Assembly: GCF_002959755.1 (NCBI RefSeq)
Contig: NZ_PPCW01000001.1
Location: forward strand, 620,001 to 684,000
Direction: 5' to 3'
DNA length: 64,000 nucleotides
Source of the DNA: Veillonella sp. T11011-6
GTDB lineage: Bacteria; Bacillota; Negativicutes; Veillonellales; Veillonellaceae
Shown here: positions 16,725 to 25,722 of the stretch, piece after piece
Layout of the letters: each line of letters starts with the position of its first letter
How positions within the stretch are numbered: position 1 is the stretch's first letter
Program-made: the position numbers and the translations under genes
The notes under the pieces: generated by a model
Told to the model about the DNA's origin: nothing
The model's input: only the letters and a program-made list of their open reading frames with translations
Database searches by the model: none

Positions 16725-18131
16725 TTATTTATTGCTATTACCACTAGGAATTACCAACGTAGAACGATCCACAGATTCAGCTGGCTTTACTTCAATATGA
16801 GGTAGTTGTTGTGTACTTGGTACAACATTTTGCATAGATTCTGGAGCAGGTGTTGTAGTTGGCACATAAGAGTTAGAACTAGATGATTGAGTTGCTGGTG
16901 CAGATTGAGCTGGTGCTTGTGGAGCTGGTGTTGGTGCTGGAATTTCAGCAGCTGGAACCGTTGTTGGTGTATATTTGTACGTAGGTTCCACATTAACATA
17001 TTGAGAATCTGCTTCCACCGCTTCTTCAGAGCTGTAATTGTAGTTAGGCTCTGTCGTTGCCACAGCCACGTCATAGTTAGGACCTGCTTGTACGGCTGCT
17101 CCTGTATTAGAGGAGGTAGCTGTATCATTACCATAGATTTTATGAATTTCCGCTAAATGTTCTTCATATGTTTTAGAGAAGTGGTTATGTCCATCTTTAT
17201 CTGCTACAAAGTATAAATAATCTGTATCTTCAGAATGTAAAACTGCATCTAATGCTTTTTTACCAGGGTTCGCAATTGGACCAGGTGGCAAGCCTTTAGA
17301 TACGTATGTATTATACGGGCTTTGTAATTGCGTATCACCAATAGTTACATCTTCTTTTGCATAACCAAGTACATAGGAAATTGTCGCATCAGATTGCAAT
17401 GGAATACCATGGGCTAACCGTTTTTTAAATACCCCTGCAATTGTTGGACGATCTGCATCAAATAAAGATTCACGTTCAACAATGGATGCCAATGTTACAA
17501 AGTCATGAATACTCATGTGTTGAGCTTGAATTTGTTTCTTTACAGCCGGTGTGAGGTAACGATTCATTTCGTCAGCCATCATTTGAATCACTTCACGTGG
17601 CGTTGCCCCTACTGGAATTTCATAAGTACTTGGGAATAAGAAGCCTTCCACAGGATATGTAGCTGGTCTTGTACCCTTCATGTATGGGTATGGTACAAAG
17701 GTTTTAGCTTCCGCTAAGAAGTCCTTTGCTTTCATGATTTGATTTTTTTCTAGAACGATAGCAATATCCCCAACGGTATATCCTTCAGGAATGGTAACAC
17801 GAATAGATTCTACATGACCTTCTTGTAATAAAGAAATGAGTTCGCGCACAGTTACCTTATTAGGAATTTGGTAGTGACCAGTTTGAAGTTTATCATTAGT
17901 ACCGCTCAAATATAACCAAAGCTTAAAACCTTGCGTAGTTCGAATGAGACCTCGTTCATAGAGCATATCTGCAATTTCAGTACCAGTCTGTCCCTTTTCA
18001 ATGACAAGCACCTGTGTACCATCATCTTGAGCAAAGGTATTTGGTACCAAGTAAATTGCACCAAGGCCACCTGCGATGATTAATACGCCTACAATAATAA
18101 GGATTAAAATATATCTTAAGGCTTTTCTCAC
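16725..18131 (-). CDS. mltG: Endolytic murein transglycosylase MltG
   Basis: 468 residues, starting at GTG with an AAAGGA site. One N-terminal membrane helix (LILIIVGVLIIAGGLGAIYLV) anchors a periplasmic YceG domain. The catalytic region is FVTLASIVERESLF, with the conserved Glu, followed by RPTIAGVFKKRLAHGIPLQSD. The enzyme cuts nascent glycan strands and so sets their length. Residues from about 345 to the end form an unusual low-complexity tail rich in Pro, Ala, Ser and Thr, with repeated PNYD/PNYN/PTYK-type motifs, absent from typical MltG proteins of about 340-360 residues. It lies in the alaS-ireB-ruvX-yrzB-mltG series. Confidence 0.93.
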   Translation of the reverse strand: MRKALRYILILIIVGVLIIAGGLGAIYLVPNTFAQDDGTQVLVIEKGQTGTEIADMLYERGLIRTTQGFKLWLYLSGTNDKLQTGHYQIPNKVTVRELISLLQEGHVESIRVTIPEGYTVGDIAIVLEKNQIMKAKDFLAEAKTFVPYPYMKGTRPATYPVEGFLFPSTYEIPVGATPREVIQMMADEMNRYLTPAVKKQIQAQHMSIHDFVTLASIVERESLFDADRPTIAGVFKKRLAHGIPLQSDATISYVLGYAKEDVTIGDTQLQSPYNTYVSKGLPPGPIANPGKKALDAVLHSEDTDYLYFVADKDGHNHFSKTYEEHLAEIHKIYGNDTATSSNTGAAVQAGPNYDVAVATTEPNYNYSSEEAVEADSQYVNVEPTYKYTPTTVPAAEIPAPTPAPQAPAQSAPATQSSSSNSYVPTTTPAPESMQNVVPSTQQLPHIEVKPAESVDRSTLVIPSGNSNK

Positions 18132-18255
18132 GACGTTGAGTTCCTTTCTGTAACATAATAGTATTTATCATCTTATTATACCATAAAGTCCATATTTCCC
18201 CTATATAAAAGGACATTATCATATTATGGGCATCTTAATATATAACAAATAAAAA

Positions 18256-18283
18256 TAGCGTATTGCCCAAAGACAACACGCTA
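18256..18283 (-). terminator. Terminator after the DUF1292 gene
   Basis: The stem TAGCGTGTTG / CAATACGCTA (one G-U) is followed by TTTTTA on the minus strand, 20 bp past the DUF1292 stop. It separates the alaS-ruvX unit from mltG. Confidence 0.85.
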
Positions 18284-18301
18284 GATTTATAAAGAAAACA
18301 A

Positions 18302-18598
18302 CTACTCGCCATCTTCCATTTCTTCATACAATTTTACTAGAGTCTCAAAAACTTCATCTTCTTCATCTAAAGGTACGTATACTTCTACGCCTTCTTCATT
18401 TTTTTCGATGCTAGCCAAGATCATGTATGTGTCATCTTGACCTTCGTGGTCTGCCTCTTCGTCTTGTACATGTACAAGAACTGCATACTCACGACCTTCA
18501 TGGTTTAGAACAACATCTTCTGTGAAGTATTGTTTATTGCCGTTTTCGTCTTCGAATTCTAAATAATACACTTCACCTTCAAAGTTTTGGTCAACCAT
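18302..18598 (-). CDS. DUF1292 domain protein (YrzB-like)
   Basis: 98 residues, very acidic, ending EEDEVFETLVKLYEEMEDGE, with YYLEFEDENGNKQYF near the start. This is the DUF1292 family, which regularly follows ruvX in Firmicutes (B. subtilis yrzB). Function unknown. The AAGGAGG ribosome site is strong. It is the last gene before the terminator at 18256. Confidence 0.9.
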   Translation of the reverse strand: MVDQNFEGEVYYLEFEDENGNKQYFTEDVVLNHEGREYAVLVHVQDEEADHEGQDDTYMILASIEKNEEGVEVYVPLDEEDEVFETLVKLYEEMEDGE

Positions 18599-18626
18599 TG
18601 GAAACCCTCCTTGTGGAAAAAAAGAT

Positions 18627-19046
18627 TTATTTATTGAACTGCAAGCGATCTAAGTATCCTTGCAAAATTACAACCGCTGCCATTTTATCAATAACGGATT
18701 TACGCTTTTTACGACTTACGTCAGCTGCAATGAGTTGGCGTTCAGCCATAACCGTAGATAACCGCTCATCCCAATATGAAACAGGTAAATCGATGACTTC
18801 TTTCATCTTTTCAACGAATTCTTCAGTCTTTTCAGCTCGTTCACCTTTTGTACCATTCATATTCTTCGGCATACCTACTACAAGCTCATGTACTTCATAT
18901 TCAGCAATGAGTTCTTGTAAGCGATTAAAATCTTTTTCAAGAGATGTTCTACGAATGGTTTCAATACCTTGTGCTGTCATGAGCAGTGCATCACTACAGG
19001 CAATACCGATAGTACGGCTGCCCACATCTAATGACATAATTCTCAT
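18627..19046 (-). CDS. ruvX: Holliday junction resolvase-like / pre-16S rRNA nuclease
   Basis: 139 residues, the usual YqgF/RuvX length. [19 protein letters not shown] gives the RNase H-like first strand with catalytic Asp; [18 protein letters not shown] and [15 protein letters not shown] complete the site. The E. coli homologue processes the 16S rRNA 5' end; the name also reflects a resolvase fold. The start overlaps the ireB stop (TAATG), so translation is probably coupled. Confidence 0.95.
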   Translation of the reverse strand: MRIMSLDVGSRTIGIACSDALLMTAQGIETIRRTSLEKDFNRLQELIAEYEVHELVVGMPKNMNGTKGERAEKTEEFVEKMKEVIDLPVSYWDERLSTVMAERQLIAADVSRKKRKSVIDKMAAVVILQGYLDRLQFNK

Positions 19047-19306
19047 TATAGTTGTTTTGCCTTTGCGTATTCTTTCAACAATTCCTCAATCAAGTCATCC
19101 CGCTCTAAACGACGGATATCAGAACGTGCATTATTATAGCTTGTAATGTACGCTGGATCTCCAGAAATAAGATACCCTAAGATTTGATTGATTGGATTGT
19201 AACCTTTTTCTTGAATAGATTGATAAACACGAGTAAGAACCTCTTCAGCTGTCATCGGTTCATCGTCTACTTTACGGAATAACATAGTTTCATCAGAAAC
19301 CTTCAT
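19046..19306 (-). CDS. ireB: IreB family regulatory phosphoprotein
   Basis: 86 residues from the ATG at 19306, which follows AAGGAGG; a longer frame upstream lacks such a site. The start [15 protein letters not shown] and [36 protein letters not shown] are characteristic of the IreB (UPF0297, YrzL) family. In Enterococcus IreB is a target of the PASTA kinase IreK and affects cephalosporin tolerance. It sits between alaS and ruvX, its usual place. Confidence 0.95.
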   Translation of the reverse strand: MKVSDETMLFRKVDDEPMTAEEVLTRVYQSIQEKGYNPINQILGYLISGDPAYITSYNNARSDIRRLERDDLIEELLKEYAKAKQL

Positions 19307-19460
19307 CGTATCCCTCCTTTTTATTACATTGGCAAGCTTCACTGTAAAAGTAAAACCTCGCCTCCTATTATACTTGAATTAAAGCTACAAAGTCAGTAAC
19401 TTTTTATGCATTATAAAATTTTTCTATAACAGATACAAGTATAATTATAAAATTATATGC

Positions 19461-22076
19461 CTATTGTAACATAGATGTTAAAGCTTCACCACCAGCTTTT
19501 AATGCATCCATCAATTTAGCTGGTTCTTTACCGCCTGCTTGAGCCATATCTGGACGGCCACCGCCATTACCACCAGCTACTTGAGCTGCGGCTTTTACGA
19601 TGTTACCCGCTTTAGCACCTTTAGCTACTACATCTTTGGAGACTTTACATACAAAGTTAACTTTGTCATCACCCATAGCAGCGCCTACGAGCACTACGCC
19701 AGAACCATCTAATTTATCAAGGCCCATATCAGCTAGATCACGTAATTCATCAACAGAGGAAGCTTTTACAGAAGCCGCTACAAATGCTACATCGCCAATC
19801 ATAACCTTACCAGCAATGATATCAGCTGCTCCCGCTGCAGAAAGCTCTTTACGAATTTGTTCTAATTCTTTTGCAGTTTCTTTTGCTTCTGCCAAGACTT
19901 GATGTAAGCGTTCTTCTACTTGAGGAGCTTTAGTTTTAAGTTCCCCTGCCATGCGTTCGATAGTCAAACGATCATGTTTTGCTGCATCAAGAGCTGCACG
20001 ACCTGTAATCGCTTCAATACGACGTACACCAGAACCGATACCAGCTTCAGAAGTTAAGCGGAAGGAACTAATGAAAGCAGTATTGCCTACATGAGAACCA
20101 CCACATAATTCAACGGAGAAACCAGGAACCTCTACAACGCGAACTACATCGCCATATTTATCGCCAAAGAGTGCCATTGCACCTTTCGCTTTTGCTTCGT
20201 CCATGGACATTTCAGCAATAGCTAGGTCTGTAGCTTTTAAAATCTCTTCATTTACAAGAGCTTCGATTTGATCAAGTTCCTCTTGTGTTACAGGGGAGAA
20301 ATGAGTGAAGTCAAAGCGCAAGTAATCCGGAGTTACTAGAGAACCAGCTTGGTTAACATGCTCGCCAAGAACCTTTTTCAATGCTGCATGTAACAAATGT
20401 GTTGCTGTATGGTTGCGAGCCATTGCTGCGCGACGATTTGTATCCACTTCAAGTGTTACATCATCACCTTCAGAGATAGAACCTTCTACAACAGTACCGA
20501 TATGATATACAGTGCCTTCAGGTAAACGTTTTGTATTATGAACCTCTACCTTACCCATTGGGCCAACGATAAAGCCTGTATCACCTAATTGACCGCCCCC
20601 TTCAGCATGGAATGGAGTAGTGCGTACGATAACAGTAATTTCATCGCCATCAGCTGCTGTTTGCAAGCGTTCAGAACCTTTACCAAGCATCAATACGGAG
20701 GATGCAGTTTCTGCTTCATCTTCAACAAGTTCTTCGTCTTTCAAGAACGTAATGTCTGGTGTTGCTACCTTCGCATCTTCTTTTACACGAGCTTCACGAG
20801 CGCGTTCACGTTGTTCCTTCATAGCTGCTTCAAAACCTTCATGGTCAATTGTAAAGCCGCGTTCAGAAGCGATTTCTTCTGTTAATTCCCAAGGGAATCC
20901 ATATGTATCATAGAGTTTAAATACTTCTGTGCCAGGAACTACAGTAGCTTTTTCAGCTGCAAGTGTATCGATTAAGGAGTTTAATAACTCAAGACCTTGT
21001 TCCAATGTTTGGTTGAAGCGTTCTTCTTCATTTTGTACAACACGTTTAACGAAGTCTTGTTTTTCTGCAATGGATTTAATACCAGGGCCAAGGATGTCTA
21101 CGACTACATCAATAAGTGGTGTTAAGAAGATACCCTCAATACCAAGCAAACGACCATGACGTACAGCACGACGTAAAATACGACGCAATACGTAACCGCG
21201 ACCTTCGTTGGATGGCAATACACCATCGGAAATCAATGCAGTAACAGCACGAGCGTGGTCAGCAATAACCTTCAAAGAAACATCTGTATTTGGATCTTCG
21301 TTATACTTAACACCAGCGCGTTTTGCAGTCGCTTCGATGATTGGGAAAATTAAATCTGTTTCAAAGTTTGTTTTACAACCTTGTAATACGGAAGCCAATC
21401 GTTCAAGACCAGCGCCAGTATCGATGTTTTTATGTTGCAATGGTTCGTAGGAACCATCTGGCATTTTATTGAATTGTGTAAATACTAAGTTCCAGATTTC
21501 AAGATATCGATCGCAGTCACAACCTGGTGCACAGTTAGGATCATCACAACCATGTTCAGGACCTTGGTCGAAGAAGATTTCACTATCAGGACCGCATGGA
21601 CCTTCACCAATTTCCCAGAAGTTATCTTCAAGACGTGTAATGTGGCTTTCTTCTACACCACAATCATTATGCCAAGTATCATATGCTTCTTGGTCATCTG
21701 GATATACAGTTACATATAATCTATTTTTATCGAGTTTAATAACTTCAGTTAAGAACTCCCATGCCCAGTGAATCGCTTCTTTTTTGAAGTAATCACCGAA
21801 GGAGAAGTTACCAAGCATTTCAAAGAATGTATGGTGACGAGCTGTGCGACCTACGTTTTCAAGGTCACCAGTACGCATACATTTTTGGCTTGTTGTAATA
21901 CGATGACAAGGAGGTACCAATTTACCTGTAAAGAAAGGCTTCAATGGCGCCATACCTGCCCCGATCAATAATAGAGACGGATCGTTTTCTGGAATAAGAG
22001 AAAAACTATCTAATTTTAAATGTCCTTTGCTTTCAAAAAACTGCAAGTATGCTTGACGCAGTTCATTACCCTTCAT
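19461..22076 (-). CDS. alaS: Alanine--tRNA ligase
   Basis: 871 residues, the standard length. N-terminal class II core with RITTSQKCMRTGDLENVGRTARHHTFFEMLGNFSFGDYFK, the editing domain with HTATHLLHAALKKVLG and later CGGSHV (zinc-binding HxxxH...CxxxH), and a C-terminal C-Ala domain ending in a Gly-rich GGNGGGRPDMAQAGG. Charges tRNA-Ala. Unlike thrS, no T-box sequence is visible in its leader. It heads the ireB-ruvX-DUF1292 series. Confidence 0.97.
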   Translation of the reverse strand: MKGNELRQAYLQFFESKGHLKLDSFSLIPENDPSLLLIGAGMAPLKPFFTGKLVPPCHRITTSQKCMRTGDLENVGRTARHHTFFEMLGNFSFGDYFKKEAIHWAWEFLTEVIKLDKNRLYVTVYPDDQEAYDTWHNDCGVEESHITRLEDNFWEIGEGPCGPDSEIFFDQGPEHGCDDPNCAPGCDCDRYLEIWNLVFTQFNKMPDGSYEPLQHKNIDTGAGLERLASVLQGCKTNFETDLIFPIIEATAKRAGVKYNEDPNTDVSLKVIADHARAVTALISDGVLPSNEGRGYVLRRILRRAVRHGRLLGIEGIFLTPLIDVVVDILGPGIKSIAEKQDFVKRVVQNEEERFNQTLEQGLELLNSLIDTLAAEKATVVPGTEVFKLYDTYGFPWELTEEIASERGFTIDHEGFEAAMKEQRERAREARVKEDAKVATPDITFLKDEELVEDEAETASSVLMLGKGSERLQTAADGDEITVIVRTTPFHAEGGGQLGDTGFIVGPMGKVEVHNTKRLPEGTVYHIGTVVEGSISEGDDVTLEVDTNRRAAMARNHTATHLLHAALKKVLGEHVNQAGSLVTPDYLRFDFTHFSPVTQEELDQIEALVNEEILKATDLAIAEMSMDEAKAKGAMALFGDKYGDVVRVVEVPGFSVELCGGSHVGNTAFISSFRLTSEAGIGSGVRRIEAITGRAALDAAKHDRLTIERMAGELKTKAPQVEERLHQVLAEAKETAKELEQIRKELSAAGAADIIAGKVMIGDVAFVAASVKASSVDELRDLADMGLDKLDGSGVVLVGAAMGDDKVNFVCKVSKDVVAKGAKAGNIVKAAAQVAGGNGGGRPDMAQAGGKEPAKLMDALKAGGEALTSMLQ

Positions 22077-22218
22077 GTGTATATTCCTCCTAAAATTATT
22101 TACTCTTCATTATAACGTAAAACCGATATAAAATCTATCAAAAACATTGAGGTCATGCGGAGTTCCTATACTTTTACAATGAGAAAAGTTAGGATAAAAT
22201 TCAAGTTTTACATAAACG

Positions 22219-22270
22219 AAAAAGAGGTTATACAAATCAACAGAACATAATTGATTCGTATAGCCTCTTT
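22219..22270 (-). terminator. Strong terminator after the NlpC/P60 gene
   Basis: A 21-bp stem beginning AAAAGAGGCTATACGAATCAA with two wobble-type differences and a 10-base loop ends in T residues on the minus strand, just past the stop at 22292. Confidence 0.9.
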
Positions 22271-22291
22271 TAAAGCTAGTTATATATTAGC

Positions 22292-23101
22292 TTAGATAAC
22301 GCGTTTTGCGCCGATATAGCGTTCACCCCAATAGCCAGTATCAAGATCTGCTACTGCAACACCACGACTGGAAGTGGCGCTGATGAACTTGCCATCGCCA
22401 ATATAAATACCAGAGTGAGACGGACCTGGTTCATATGTTTCAAAGAATACCAAATCCCCGGCTTTCAAGTTTGCACGAGAAACTTCAACACCTACGTTAT
22501 ATTGTTCATCTGCCAAACGTGGTAAAGAGATACCTTGTTTCGCAAATACATATTTAACATAACCAGAGCAGTCAAAACCACTTGGAGTAGTGCCACCAAA
22601 TACATATGGTACACCGCGGTATTTGTCCGCTTCTGCCAAGATAGCGTGAATGCTATTTGGTGTTTCGCTTTTCGTAATATTATTTAATTTAATATTTTTG
22701 CCAGTAATGGATTGACCTGCAATACGACGAGACGTCGCATTGTTGTTTGTGAAAGCGGATTTTGTCGCTACTGCTTTTGTCGCTGCATTTTGAGTCAATA
22801 CTGCCTTCGTAGAACGAGGAGCACTCATCAATGCATTATACGTAGCAGGACCTACGATACCGTCCACTGGTAAGCCACGATCTTGTTGGAACAGACGAAC
22901 TGCCCATTTCGTTTCTTTACCATATACACCATTTTTATCTGTAGCATTATAACCGTGTTTAATTAGTTGTTGTTGAACCGCTGTAACACTTTTGCCCTTA
23001 TCACCATATTGTAATGTTGTTGCACCTACCATGGCTGTTGTGGCACACACAAAAGTTAATGTTAATGCCGTTATTTTAACCTTACTATATTTTGACTTCA
23101 T
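22292..23101 (-). CDS. Secreted NlpC/P60 endopeptidase with peptidoglycan-binding domain
   Basis: 269 residues from the ATG at 23101, which follows AAAGGA; the longer frame would begin inside that site. Order: signal peptide (ITALTLTFVCATTAMVGA), a peptidoglycan-binding domain (about 30-90; DKGKSVTAVQQQLIKHGYNA ... VDGIVGPATYNAL), a Thr/Ala linker, and a C-terminal NlpC/P60 domain with catalytic Cys in PSGFDCSGYVKYVF and His in GPSHSGIYIGDGKF. Such enzymes cut gamma-D-Glu-diaminopimelate bonds in wall peptides. It is a single gene with its own terminator. Confidence 0.92.
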   Translation of the reverse strand: MKSKYSKVKITALTLTFVCATTAMVGATTLQYGDKGKSVTAVQQQLIKHGYNATDKNGVYGKETKWAVRLFQQDRGLPVDGIVGPATYNALMSAPRSTKAVLTQNAATKAVATKSAFTNNNATSRRIAGQSITGKNIKLNNITKSETPNSIHAILAEADKYRGVPYVFGGTTPSGFDCSGYVKYVFAKQGISLPRLADEQYNVGVEVSRANLKAGDLVFFETYEPGPSHSGIYIGDGKFISATSSRGVAVADLDTGYWGERYIGAKRVI

Positions 23102-23184
23102 ATGCTTCCTTTCCAAAAACTTTTAAAGTAAGTTATTTATTCAAAATATACTAACCGTCTATTTATTTGCATTCACAAATACAG

Positions 23185-24195
23185 CTAGTCTTCTTTGCTT
23201 TTGTGAGTATAAGTCTCAGGTGCCATAAACACATCTGCACTACTAGGTCCAAGTAATGGAGCCTCTTCATGCTCATCAAAGTTTATGGCTGACTTAACCC
23301 AATACAAAGGCCGTTGCTTCACCTCTTCAAAAATACGACCTACATACTCGCCAATAATTCCCAGTCCGACGAGTTGAATCCCACCAATGAACAAAATTGA
23401 TACGCCCAAGGTAGTCCATCCATTCAAGGCTTGACCCGTAAGATATACATACAAGAGGTGCAATATAAGCAAGAAGCTTAACCCACCACATAGTACACCG
23501 ACGTACAAAGCAGCCCGTAAAGGAACTCTTGAAAAGGCTGTTACCCCATCGAGAGCAAATCGTATCATTTTGCGCACACTAAACTTTGAGACCCCTGCAA
23601 AACGAGGTGGCGCCACAAAGTGCAACTCAGCTTGTCTATACCCTAAGGCACCAACAATACCGCGCAAGAAACGACCATGTTCTCTAAACCGTTTCAATGT
23701 GCCCAATGCTTTACTATTCATGAGGCGGAAATCAGATCCACCTTCAACAATAGGAACATCGGCCATTTTGTTCATTAGTTTGTAATAATACTTAGACGTG
23801 AAAGATTTAGCCCAACTAGCATCTTCAGTTGAATCGCGTATGGTGCGCACCACATCATACCCCGATTCCCACAACCGAACAAGTTCAGGAATCAAAGCTG
23901 GTGGATGCTGCATGTCACCGTCCATTGTAATAACTGCATCTCCATGAGCATAATCAAGACCACAAGTAAGCGCAGTCTGATGCCCAAAATTACGAGCAAG
24001 CAATAACACTTTGACATGTTTATCATTGTAAGCAATTTCACGCAATATCATAGATGACGAATCACTAGAACCGTCGTCTACGAAGATCAGTTCATAATCG
24101 TACGTGAGTCCTGACATAACATCAGTTACAGCTTTATAAAAATTCGCTATGTTCTCTTCTTCGTTATATACAGGCACTACAATAGAAAGTAACAT
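23185..24195 (-). CDS. GT2 family glycosyltransferase (GtrB/DPM1-like, membrane anchored)
   Basis: 336 residues. The GT-A domain begins MLLSIVVPVYNEEENI, with FVDDGSSDSS and VITMDGDMQHPPALIPEL giving the nucleotide-sugar and DxD-type metal sites. Two C-terminal helices (AALYVGVLCGGLSFLLILHLLYVYL and LFIGGIQLVGLGIIGEYVG) are followed by a GRIFEEVKQRPLYWV tail typical of bactoprenol sugar transferases of the GtrB/CsbB type. It would move a sugar from a nucleotide donor to undecaprenyl phosphate for envelope glycan decoration. No flippase gene is next to it. Confidence 0.88.
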   Translation of the reverse strand: MLLSIVVPVYNEEENIANFYKAVTDVMSGLTYDYELIFVDDGSSDSSSMILREIAYNDKHVKVLLLARNFGHQTALTCGLDYAHGDAVITMDGDMQHPPALIPELVRLWESGYDVVRTIRDSTEDASWAKSFTSKYYYKLMNKMADVPIVEGGSDFRLMNSKALGTLKRFREHGRFLRGIVGALGYRQAELHFVAPPRFAGVSKFSVRKMIRFALDGVTAFSRVPLRAALYVGVLCGGLSFLLILHLLYVYLTGQALNGWTTLGVSILFIGGIQLVGLGIIGEYVGRIFEEVKQRPLYWVKSAINFDEHEEAPLLGPSSADVFMAPETYTHKSKED

Positions 24196-24692
24196 AAATC
24201 CTCCAAAGTATTTTACTCACATATTTTAAGTTAATTAGTAAATTAAGGCAAATCATCAAGGTTAACAATAGGCAGATTTATATCTATAAACTCAGTGAAT
24301 AAGCGATTTCTTCACACTCTACCGCTTTTCCTCTTCATTTACCTTATATATAAGTATTACAAATAAGTAAAATGACATTTTATATACGAAACTACTTAAT
24401 AAACCGTATTATAAAATAAATTTATATCGGTAAAAAGATAATAAATACTGTTATTAACTAACTAAACTAATAATTAATCAAAAAATAAAATATATTTTTT
24501 ACATCAAATACAAGAAATTTAATTAATTTCATTTAATTTTCATGAAACCCATCGTAATTTTACAAATTTTTCTTTATATAAACCAATTATATATACTTAA
24601 AATATGAATAAAATACTAACATTATAAAAAAACAAAGCTAATTTAATGATTCTAACTAACTAAATCACCAAAATATTCTCCTACAGAGAAGA
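24196..24692. other. Gene-free AT-rich gap
   Basis: About 500 bp with no credible coding frame, no tRNA and no riboswitch I recognise. It is markedly more AT-rich than its flanks and contains long A and T runs and an approximate AACTAACTAA duplication. It probably holds the glycosyltransferase promoter; a decayed gene cannot be excluded. Confidence 0.5.
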
Positions 24693-24716
24693 AAGAGACC
24701 CTGATAAGGGTCTCTT
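24693..24716 (-). terminator. Terminator of the hydrogenase operon
   Basis: A perfect 10-bp stem AAGAGACCCT / AGGGTCTCTT with loop TATC follows directly after the HupH-like gene; T-rich sequence follows on the minus strand. Confidence 0.85.
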
Positions 24717-24719
24717 ATA

Positions 24720-25097
24720 TTATAGGCCAGCAGCATCAATCCAAGATTGTAAATCTGCCTCTGCTAGTTCCATATCCTCTTCATATGCACCAGCTACGAC
24801 TGGATACTTAGCAACCTCTACAGTGTGCAAAATCGAATCATCTCGGCCATTTTTAAAGGTGCCAATCCAAATTCCAGAGAATTGAGATTCATACCACTCT
24901 ACAGGCTGATCTGTTTCATTGAAGTTAATCGTAATATGACCACGACCAAGTGTTTCTAATACCTCCACTTGCTCTTCTTCTGCAAGACCTGTTTTCTCTA
25001 TATAAATAGAATAAGTCTCACCTGTTTCACGCAAATTTTTAAGTGCTAAACGCAACTCATTTAAAACGGCGCGAACATTACCATAATTCTCAATCAT
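24720..25097 (-). CDS. HupH/HyaF-like hydrogenase expression protein (C-terminal domain only)
   Basis: 125 residues. The segment VEVLETLGRGHITINFNETDQPVEWYESQFSGIWIGTF and the following LHTVEVAKYP match the conserved C-terminal region of HupH/HyaF, accessory proteins of uptake [NiFe]-hydrogenases thought to help the small subunit mature or protect its clusters. It is about half the length of full HupH/HyaF, so the N-terminal half is missing or was never present. Its position as the last gene of the hydrogenase operon supports the assignment. The ribosome site is AGGAG. Confidence 0.75.
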   Translation of the reverse strand: MIENYGNVRAVLNELRLALKNLRETGETYSIYIEKTGLAEEEQVEVLETLGRGHITINFNETDQPVEWYESQFSGIWIGTFKNGRDDSILHTVEVAKYPVVAGAYEEDMELAEADLQSWIDAAGL

Positions 25098-25143
25098 AAA
25101 TACTCCTATTAGAGATAAATTTACATCTTATAAACCTATTAGT

Positions 25144-25722
25144 TTAAGTGTTAGGTTCTGCAGTTACGCCCCATTCTCGTAACACATTGAGTACACGCTC
25201 TTTCACCTCTGGTAAAGCTCGTTGTACAGGTGCACTAGGTTCAAAACCAATCTCTAACGATTCTGGTTCCACCCCAATAACAACAGCATCCTCTAAGGGA
25301 TCTTCTTGAATGGCGCGGATACGTAAAATATCTTGCATTCCTACTTCGTGTACAGAAATATGTTCTGTGAAATATTGTTCTAATTCCTTATGAGGGAACT
25401 CATATATAGTTCCTGGAGCTTCCCCACCATTAATAGCGTCTACGAGCAGAATTTTCTTCATACCACGCATATACGTAAGCAGCTCCATCCCCATCGTTCC
25501 ACCATCAATAATAGAAATAGACGGTTTAAATGTGAAAGACTCTTTCAACTCTTTTACTACATGAACCCCTAACCCCTCGTCAGTAAGTAATATATTACCT
25601 ACACCGAGGAGGACGATTTCATTATTACCATCATCATAAAGGCTATTTAAATCAATACGCGGACCCTCTGAGTCCGCGTATTTTTCCAAGCCACTGATGA
25701 TTTCAGTACTTGTATTAGTCAT
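25144..25722 (-). CDS. hyaD: [NiFe]-hydrogenase maturation protease
   Basis: 192 residues from the ATG at 25722; the upstream extension of the frame only reads through the cytochrome b gene. The HyaD/HybD motifs are visible: IVLLGVGNILLTDEGLGVHVV (nickel-sensing acidic residue), IIDGGTMGMELL and ISVHEVGMQDIL (metal-site His). The enzyme removes the C-terminal tail of the large subunit after nickel insertion. The start overlaps the cytochrome b stop by 8 bp. The leading residues up to about 35 are an extension with no obvious function. Confidence 0.92.
   Translation of the reverse strand: MTNTSTEIISGLEKYADSEGPRIDLNSLYDDGNNEIVLLGVGNILLTDEGLGVHVVKELKESFTFKPSISIIDGGTMGMELLTYMRGMKKILLVDAINGGEAPGTIYEFPHKELEQYFTEHISVHEVGMQDILRIRAIQEDPLEDAVVIGVEPESLEIGFEPSAPVQRALPEVKERVLNVLREWGVTAEPNT

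Noticed and set aside
18598-19146. 182-codon plus-strand frame opposite ruvX
   Set aside because: It is antisense to ruvX and ireB, which have clear family motifs and coupled starts.
22077-22218. T-box before alaS
   Set aside because: The GGTGGNACCGCG core and a terminator before alaS are absent.
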